64,000 nt of DNA. Origin: UMGS1840 sp964537245. GTDB lineage: Bacteria; Bacillota; Clostridia; UMGS1840. The stretch covers positions 1-64,000 of the forward strand of contig CAZHZL010000003.1 of the NCBI GenBank assembly GCA_964537245.1, written 5' to 3'. Each line of letters starts with the position of its first letter. Position 1 is the stretch's first letter. The notes under the pieces were generated by a model. The model was given only the letters and a program-made list of their open reading frames with translations, was not told the DNA's origin and searched no databases. Position numbers and translations under genes: made by a program. This document shows positions 59,195 to 64,000 of this stretch, piece by piece.

Positions 59195-59869
59195 ATGGAA
59201 ATAATAAAAGTAATTTTAACATCATTGTTGTCGGCAGGTTCTTTATTTATACTTGCGAAAATTATGGGACATAAACAGGTAGCACAGCTTGATTTTTTCG
59301 ACTACATCACCGGAATCACCATAGGCTCAATAGCTGCGGAGTTAGCTACTGAGCTTGAAAAACCGTGGAAACCGTTGATTTCAATGATAATTTACGGAAT
59401 AATCTCGGTTGCACTGACAATTGTCGCACAAAAAATCTCAAAAAGCCGTAAATTTGTGAACGGCACTCCGACAATTATTATGGATAATGGAAAATTATAC
59501 AGAGAAAATATGAAAAAGGCAAAGCTTGAATTAAGCGAATTTATGGTTATGTGCAGGCAAGAGGGATATTTTAATTTAAACGATATTCAGACCGCGGTGT
59601 TTGAGCATAACGGAAGGCTTACAATACTACCTTTCAGCGATAAAAGGCCGCTTACGCCTTATGATATGAATATTACTCCGCCTGCTGACAAAATCTGTAC
59701 CGAGGTTATAATGGACGGTAGGGTTTTAGGAGAAAACTTGAAAAGACTGGGCTTGGATATAACATGGCTCGAAAAAGAGCTTCGAAAGCAAAAATACGAC
59801 AGTGTAAATGAAATTTTTCTGGGTATATGTGATAAAGATAATAAGCTTTCGTTGTTTTCAAAAAAATAG
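59195..59869 (+). CDS. DUF421 (YetF-like) membrane protein
   Basis: A 224-residue protein with three N-terminal membrane helices (about residues 4-22, 37-55 and 62-80) and a cytoplasmic DUF421 domain. The signature is RILAKIMGHKQVAQLDFFDYITGITIGSIAAEL-like, with GTPTIIMDNGKLYRENMKKAKLELSEFMVMCRQEGYFNLNDIQTAVFEHNG. In Bacillus, relatives are linked to spore germination and membrane functions; here the role is unknown. GTG 59183 overlaps the GGGAG box, so ATG 59195 is used. Confidence 0.88.
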   Translation: MEIIKVILTSLLSAGSLFILAKIMGHKQVAQLDFFDYITGITIGSIAAELATELEKPWKPLISMIIYGIISVALTIVAQKISKSRKFVNGTPTIIMDNGKLYRENMKKAKLELSEFMVMCRQEGYFNLNDIQTAVFEHNGRLTILPFSDKRPLTPYDMNITPPADKICTEVIMDGRVLGENLKRLGLDITWLEKELRKQKYDSVNEIFLGICDKDNKLSLFSKK

Positions 59870-59890
59870 GGGCGCTAACCCCTATTTTTT
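59862..59890. terminator. Bidirectional terminator between DUF421 and aldehyde dehydrogenase genes
   Basis: AAAAATAGGGG and CCCCTATTTTT around CGCTAA, between convergent genes. Confidence 0.9.
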
Positions 59891-61268
59891 ATCTTAAAAA
59901 CATTCTTAAAAGTATTTCGTTGAATTTTTTATACGGCTGATATCGCATAGGTAAATCAATCCATGTTTTTTTATCAACAATACTTTTATGGTGAGTAAAA
60001 GTATCAAAACCTACTTTTCCGTGATATGAGCCCATACCGCTTTCCCCTACTCCGCCGAAGCCCATATTGCTTGTAGCAAGATGAATGATTGTATCGTTTA
60101 TACAGCCTCCGCCAAACACACACTCAGACATAACTTTTTTTGACACCTTTTTATTTTCTGAAAAAATGTAAAGTGCAAGCGGTTTATCGTGACTGTTTAC
60201 GGTTTTTATAACATCATCAATATTTTCATATGTAAGTACAGGCATCAAAGGACCGAATATTTCTTCCTTCATAACTGCGTCATCCCATGTTATATTATCA
60301 AGTACGGTAGGCTCGATTTTAAGTGTGTTTTTGTCTGATTTTCCACCGAAAAATACCTTTTTCTCATCAATGAGACTGCAAACTCTGTCAAAATGCTTTT
60401 CACTTATCATTTTTCCGTAAGCTGCATTTTCAAGCCCGTTTTCTCCGTACTGCGTTATTATTTCAGCCTTTACATAGGATAAAAACTCATCCTTGACAGT
60501 TTTTTCACACAGTATATAATCAGGTGCAACGCAGGTCTGTCCGCAGTTCAAATATTTTCCGAATACAATTCGCTTTGCTGCAAGCTTCAAGTTTGCACTT
60601 TTATCTATAATACAAGGACTTTTTCCGCCAAGTTCCAATGTTACGGGAGTAAGATATGCGCTTGCCTTTTCCAAAACAACCCTTCCGACTACCTTACTTC
60701 CTGTGAAGAATATATAATCAAATTTTTCAGATAAAAGATGATTATTTTCTTCTCTTCCGCCTGTAACAACGCTTACATATTCAGCCGGGAAAACACTTTC
60801 TATTATTTTTTTTATGACTGCACTTGTTTCAGGAGAGTATGCACTCGGCTTAACTACCGCTGTATTTCCTGCAGCAACAGCGTCAACAAGTGGGTCTAAG
60901 GTTAGTAAAAGCGGATAATTCCACGGACTCATAATAAGTACAACACCGTATGGCATTGGCTTTTTAAAGCTTCTTGAATGAAACTGGGCAAGCGGAGTTG
61001 CAACTCTTTTTTCCTTTGCATAAGACCTTGTGTGCTTTATCATATAGCTTATTTCGCTGACAACAAGCCCCACCTCACACATATAGCTTTCAAACTTTGA
61101 TTTTCCAAGATCGCTTTTTATTGCATCAGAAATCTTTTCCTCATTTTTCAGAAGCTCTTCACGCAGCTTCTTTAAATATTCTATTCTTTTATTGACATCA
61201 AGCGTTTTATTTTCAGAAAAATACTCTCTTTGCTTTTCTACAATAAGCTTTATTTCTTCTCTTGTCAT
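59889..61268 (-). CDS. Aldehyde dehydrogenase (ALDH3-like)
   Basis: A 459-residue NAD(P)-dependent aldehyde dehydrogenase. Motifs are VVLIMSPWNYPLLLTLDPLVDAVAAGNTAVVKPS, FTGSKVVGRVVLEKAS, TLELGGKSPCIID with the catalytic Glu, and NCGQTCVAPDYIL with the nucleophile Cys. The short length and these motifs fit the fatty-aldehyde (class 3) group. The C-terminus YQPYKKFNEILLRMFLR may associate with membrane, as in that group. It lies 3 bases after an alcohol dehydrogenase gene, so the pair probably converts an alcohol to an acid via an aldehyde or the reverse. Confidence 0.93.
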   Translation of the reverse strand: MTREEIKLIVEKQREYFSENKTLDVNKRIEYLKKLREELLKNEEKISDAIKSDLGKSKFESYMCEVGLVVSEISYMIKHTRSYAKEKRVATPLAQFHSRSFKKPMPYGVVLIMSPWNYPLLLTLDPLVDAVAAGNTAVVKPSAYSPETSAVIKKIIESVFPAEYVSVVTGGREENNHLLSEKFDYIFFTGSKVVGRVVLEKASAYLTPVTLELGGKSPCIIDKSANLKLAAKRIVFGKYLNCGQTCVAPDYILCEKTVKDEFLSYVKAEIITQYGENGLENAAYGKMISEKHFDRVCSLIDEKKVFFGGKSDKNTLKIEPTVLDNITWDDAVMKEEIFGPLMPVLTYENIDDVIKTVNSHDKPLALYIFSENKKVSKKVMSECVFGGGCINDTIIHLATSNMGFGGVGESGMGSYHGKVGFDTFTHHKSIVDKKTWIDLPMRYQPYKKFNEILLRMFLR

Positions 61269-61271
61269 AGC

Positions 61272-62471
61272 TTAGTCCTCCATAACATCAAAATAAAATT
61301 GTTCCAGTTCTTCTCTTGTCATCAGCTTCGGCACCGGATAAAGCGGATTTGCTTCCTTCTCAGCATACCCTGAAAGCTCCTTGATATCTTCCCTTTTTAT
61401 GCCGGAAAGCTTAGTTGGAATTCCCATATTTTCATTCATTTCTCTTATTTTCTTTACCAAAAGAATATGTGCGTCTTTTTCTTTTATATTTTCGTCTGCT
61501 ATTCCCATCGCAAGCACGATATCCTTTGATTTTTTATATATGCTTTCGTCATATGCTTCAAGAACATACGGAAGCAGAACTGCGTTTGCAAGTCCATGTG
61601 CAATATTATATTTTCCTCCAAGCGTATGGGCAACTGCATGACAGTAGCCTACATAAGATTTTGAAAATGCTCGCCCTGCCAGAAAAGAGGCTTTAAGCAT
61701 ATTTTCTCTGTTTTTGCTGTCTCCGCCGTTGTATGCTTTTTCTAAATTTTCCGAAATAAGCTTCATGGCTGTAAGCGCGTCATTTCTCGTTGATTTCGTA
61801 GTTGAACGACCTATATATGCTTCAATCGCATGTGTGAGTGCATCCATACCCGTTGTCGCAACGATATGCGGAGGAAGATTTTTTGTTACTTCAGCGTCCA
61901 AAACAGCTACACGAGGAATAAGAGGAAAATCACTTGCAGTAAATTTATGTCTTGTTATTTCGTCTGTAATAACGGTTGTTACAGTTGTTTCACTTCCTGT
62001 TCCTGCCGTTGTGGGAACAGCTATAAGAAACGGTATCTTTCTATGCACTCTCAGAATACCTTCCATTTTTGAAATTGGTTGTCGGGGCTTTGCAATTCTT
62101 GCGCCGATAGCCTTTGCGCAATCTATTGAAGAACCGCCGCCGAAGCCTACAAGTGCGTTAAGTTTATTTTCTTTGTAGATTGAAACTGCCTCCTCAACAT
62201 TCGCTATTGTAGGGTTTGGAACAGTTTTATCATATACAAAATATCTGATATTTTTTTCTTCAAGCGATTTCTTAAGAGGGTCAAGCAATCCTAAGGAATG
62301 AATGACTTTATCTGTAACAATAAGAACAGAATTAAGCTTTTTTTCCAAAAGCACATCACCGATTTCTTCTCTTTTTGATAAAACAAGCGGATTGCGGTAC
62401 GGAAGTATCGGAATCGCGAGTTTAAACACAGTCTGAAAGACTCTGCAATATATTTTCTTTGCTATATTCAT
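61272..62471 (-). CDS. Iron-containing alcohol dehydrogenase
   Basis: A 399-residue group III alcohol dehydrogenase. Nucleotide motif VGFGGGSSIDCAKAIG, substrate motif VPTTAGTGSETTVTTVIT, and the metal ligands in TGMDALTHAIEAY, GYCHAVAHTLGGKYNIAHGLANAVLLP. It is distinct from the dehydrogenase at 27968. It has its own promoter and is translationally coupled to the ALDH. Confidence 0.94.
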   Translation of the reverse strand: MNIAKKIYCRVFQTVFKLAIPILPYRNPLVLSKREEIGDVLLEKKLNSVLIVTDKVIHSLGLLDPLKKSLEEKNIRYFVYDKTVPNPTIANVEEAVSIYKENKLNALVGFGGGSSIDCAKAIGARIAKPRQPISKMEGILRVHRKIPFLIAVPTTAGTGSETTVTTVITDEITRHKFTASDFPLIPRVAVLDAEVTKNLPPHIVATTGMDALTHAIEAYIGRSTTKSTRNDALTAMKLISENLEKAYNGGDSKNRENMLKASFLAGRAFSKSYVGYCHAVAHTLGGKYNIAHGLANAVLLPYVLEAYDESIYKKSKDIVLAMGIADENIKEKDAHILLVKKIREMNENMGIPTKLSGIKREDIKELSGYAEKEANPLYPVPKLMTREELEQFYFDVMED

Positions 62472-62504
62472 TTTTGTTCTCCGTTTCTGTTTTTTTATAC
62501 CGTT

Positions 62505-62533
62505 ATTTTACCACAATTTGTTCACATTGTCAA
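62505..62533 (-). promoter_or_regulatory. Promoter of the ADH-ALDH operon
   Basis: Minus strand TTGACA (62533-62528), 17 bases, TAAAAT (62510-62505). Confidence 0.8.
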
Positions 62534-62590
62534 CTTTTTCTCAAAAAATTACTTTTGAAATCACATAAAATTCATATCAAAAATTTATAC

Positions 62591-62620
62591 TTGACATATA
62601 ATAGTGTATTGGAGTATAAT
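62591..62620 (+). promoter_or_regulatory. Promoter of the LOG/aldo-keto reductase operon
   Basis: TTGACA (62591-62596), 18 bases, TATAAT (62615-62620). Confidence 0.82.
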
Positions 62621-62658
62621 ATTATTATAAAAATATTGTTGAAAAAGGAGAGATAAAT

Positions 62659-63255
62659 ATGAATATATGTGTATACGGTGCTTCAAGCGATGAGATTAAG
62701 AAGGACTATATCTTAAAAGGCGAAGAGCTTGGAAGAAAAATAGCACAGAGAGGCCATAAGCTTGTTTACGGTGCCGGTTCAAAAGGTATGATGGGCGCAG
62801 TTGCAAGAGGCGCATATGAAAAAGGCGGCTACATAATGGGAGTTGCACCGAGATTTTTCAGTGCCGACGGAGTTCTCTTTGATAATTGCACTGAGCTTGT
62901 CAGAATGGATACTATGCGTGAAAGAAAGCAGATAATGGAGGATAACTCAGACGCTTTCATCACTACTCCGGGAGGAATAGGAACATTTGAAGAATTTTTT
63001 GAAATTCTTACATTAAAGCAGCTTGCCAGACTTAACAAGGCAATCTGCATATATAATATTGACGGCTATTACGATGAAATGCTTGCGCTTATGCATAACG
63101 CTATTGAAGAAAACTTTATGAAGGAAGAATGTACAGCGCTTTATAAGGTATTTACAGATATGGATGAAATGCTTGACTATGTTGAAAGCTATAATCCTGC
63201 TTCTGTTGATTTACTTCAGATGAAAGATATTCACGATTGTGACGAAGAGGAATAA
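62659..63255 (+). CDS. LOG family protein (TIGR00730)
   Basis: A 198-residue Rossmann-like protein. The nucleotide 5'-monophosphate phosphoribohydrolase signature is present: VYGAGSKGMMGAVARGA, MRERKQIMEDNSDAFITTPGGIGTFEEFFE, with the catalytic Arg and Glu. In plants such enzymes release cytokinins; in bacteria they act on AMP-type nucleotides or remain unassigned. The ATG follows AAAGGAG. Three bases separate it from the next gene. Confidence 0.93.
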   Translation: MNICVYGASSDEIKKDYILKGEELGRKIAQRGHKLVYGAGSKGMMGAVARGAYEKGGYIMGVAPRFFSADGVLFDNCTELVRMDTMRERKQIMEDNSDAFITTPGGIGTFEEFFEILTLKQLARLNKAICIYNIDGYYDEMLALMHNAIEENFMKEECTALYKVFTDMDEMLDYVESYNPASVDLLQMKDIHDCDEEE

Positions 63256-63258
63256 AAT

Positions 63259-64000
63259 ATGTATACAATAAATTTTGGCTCATCTACGCTTAAAGTGCCT
63301 ACAATGGCGGTAGGCTGCATGAGAATAAACAATACAGATAAGAAAAATGCAGAGGCTTTTTTAAAAACTGCGATTGATAACGGCGCATGCTTTTTCGACC
63401 ATGCTGATATATACGGCGGCGGAGAATGTGAAAAAATTTTCTCAGATGTTCTTAATATGAACGATGATATAAGAGAAAAGCTTATTATTCAGACAAAATG
63501 CGGAATTGTTCCGGGAAAAATGTTTGACTTTTCAAAGGAGCATATCATAAATTCTGTTGAAAACAGCTTAAAAAGACTGAAAACAGATTACCTTGATGCT
63601 CTTCTTCTGCATCGCCCCGACGCATTATGTGAGCCTGAAGAAGTTGCAGAAGCCTTCACAAAATTAAAGGATAGCGGCAAGGTGCAATATTTTGGAGTTT
63701 CAAATCAGAATCCAATGCAGATTGAGCTTTTAAAAAAATATCTTGATATGCCGATTGTTGCAAATCAGCTTCAGCTAAGTATCACAAACTGCACCATGAT
63801 TTCAAATTCAATAAATGTGAATATGGAAAACTATTCCGCAATTTCAAGAGACGGAAGCGTACTTGATTACTGTCGTTTAAGCGATATAACCATTCAGCCG
63901 TGGTCACCGTTCCAGTACGGATTTTTTGAAGGAACATTCATAGATAACGAAAAGTTCCCTGAGCTTAATAAAAAGCTTGATGAAATTGCAGAGAAATACA
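63259..64000 (+). CDS. Aldo/keto reductase (cut by window end)
   Basis: The first 247 residues of an NADPH-dependent aldo/keto reductase, similar in layout to YdhF-type oxidoreductases. The catalytic tetrad is seen as Asp and Tyr in FFDHADIYGGGE, Lys in IIQTKCG and His in ALLLHRPDAL. Further (beta/alpha)8 barrel segments are YFGVSNQNPMQ and TIQPWSPFQYG. The frame is open at base 64000, so the C-terminal cofactor-binding part is missing from the window. Confidence 0.92.
   Translation, partial: MYTINFGSSTLKVPTMAVGCMRINNTDKKNAEAFLKTAIDNGACFFDHADIYGGGECEKIFSDVLNMNDDIREKLIIQTKCGIVPGKMFDFSKEHIINSVENSLKRLKTDYLDALLLHRPDALCEPEEVAEAFTKLKDSGKVQYFGVSNQNPMQIELLKKYLDMPIVANQLQLSITNCTMISNSINVNMENYSAISRDGSVLDYCRLSDITIQPWSPFQYGFFEGTFIDNEKFPELNKKLDEIAEKY

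Overview
The window is chromosomal DNA from a low-GC, endospore-forming member of the Clostridia. The evidence is AT-rich DNA with strong AGGAGG-type ribosome binding sites, many near-consensus sigma-A promoters (TTGACA-N17-TATAAT), SpoIIP and a SpoVT/AbrB regulator, a CIRCE element on groESL, a Pta/AckA acetate pathway and an oxygen-stress manganese catalase. I cannot name the genus from sequence alone. Almost everything is ordinary core chromosome. I see no prophage, CRISPR array, transposase or rRNA.

Layout. 1-1250: groES-groEL (minus), CIRCE controlled. 1365-5150: spoIIP (minus), then a plus operon of a lipoprotein MBL paralogue, maf, luxS and mtnN. 5154-9992: a carbohydrate island of PIG-L deacetylase and DUF4432 mutarotase-like protein (minus), a divergent AraC regulator and a GH36 raffinose-synthase-like enzyme. 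10023-12090: MarR facing a manganese catalase, tRNA-Pro(GGG), a second MarR. 12087-14976: hpf, rqcP and a membrane nucleotide-sugar dehydratase (minus). 15314-21216: metK, ABC-F, a CDF exporter, an HPr-kinase-like ATPase and a membrane protein. 21250-26473: a minus operon of a secreted Ig-like protein, YycH, YycI and PolA. 26594-30770: Gfo/Idh oxidoreductase, alcohol dehydrogenase, a zinc-ribbon membrane protein, an AlkD-like protein and a PsiE-like protein. 30950-37192: recD2-pth-mfd. 37262-44322: mixed minus genes (FAD/Rieske oxidoreductase, LysM-CAP, dtd, two LCP proteins, DUF2798, SpoVT-like, recO). 44383-51404: plsY, der, DUF512 radical SAM, rpmF-yceD and ackA/pta. 51594-57771: plus operon yicC, MATE, nth, lspA, rluD, gpsA, MBL hydrolase. 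57814-64000: XRE regulator, a MraZ/AbrB-like protein, DUF4186, DUF421, an ALDH/ADH pair, a LOG protein and a partial aldo/keto reductase.

How the genes fit together. MetK, MtnN and LuxS make up most of the activated methyl cycle (SAM synthesis, SAH cleavage, S-ribosylhomocysteine cleavage). Pta and AckA convert acetyl-CoA to acetate plus ATP. RecD2, Mfd, Nth, RecO, AlkD-like and PolA are DNA repair functions. SpoIIP, SpoVT-like, LysM-CAP, LCP and YycHI point to envelope and spore biology.

The most unusual object lies between pta and ackA: a small four-helix-bundle (S23/IVS-type) gene with codon use unlike its neighbours, next to a 190-base array of seven different perfect hairpins separated by the 7-mers ATGATTT or ATGAATT/AATTCAT. 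The array starts at the pta stop codon. Other items worth a look are a metal-ligand-dead MBL lipoprotein whose intact paralogue is also in the window, a structured element at 42174-42316, AraC half-sites spaced exactly 21 bp, an orphan HPr-kinase-like gene behind an 11-bp inverted repeat, and a compact XRE/MraZ-like/DUF4186 locus.
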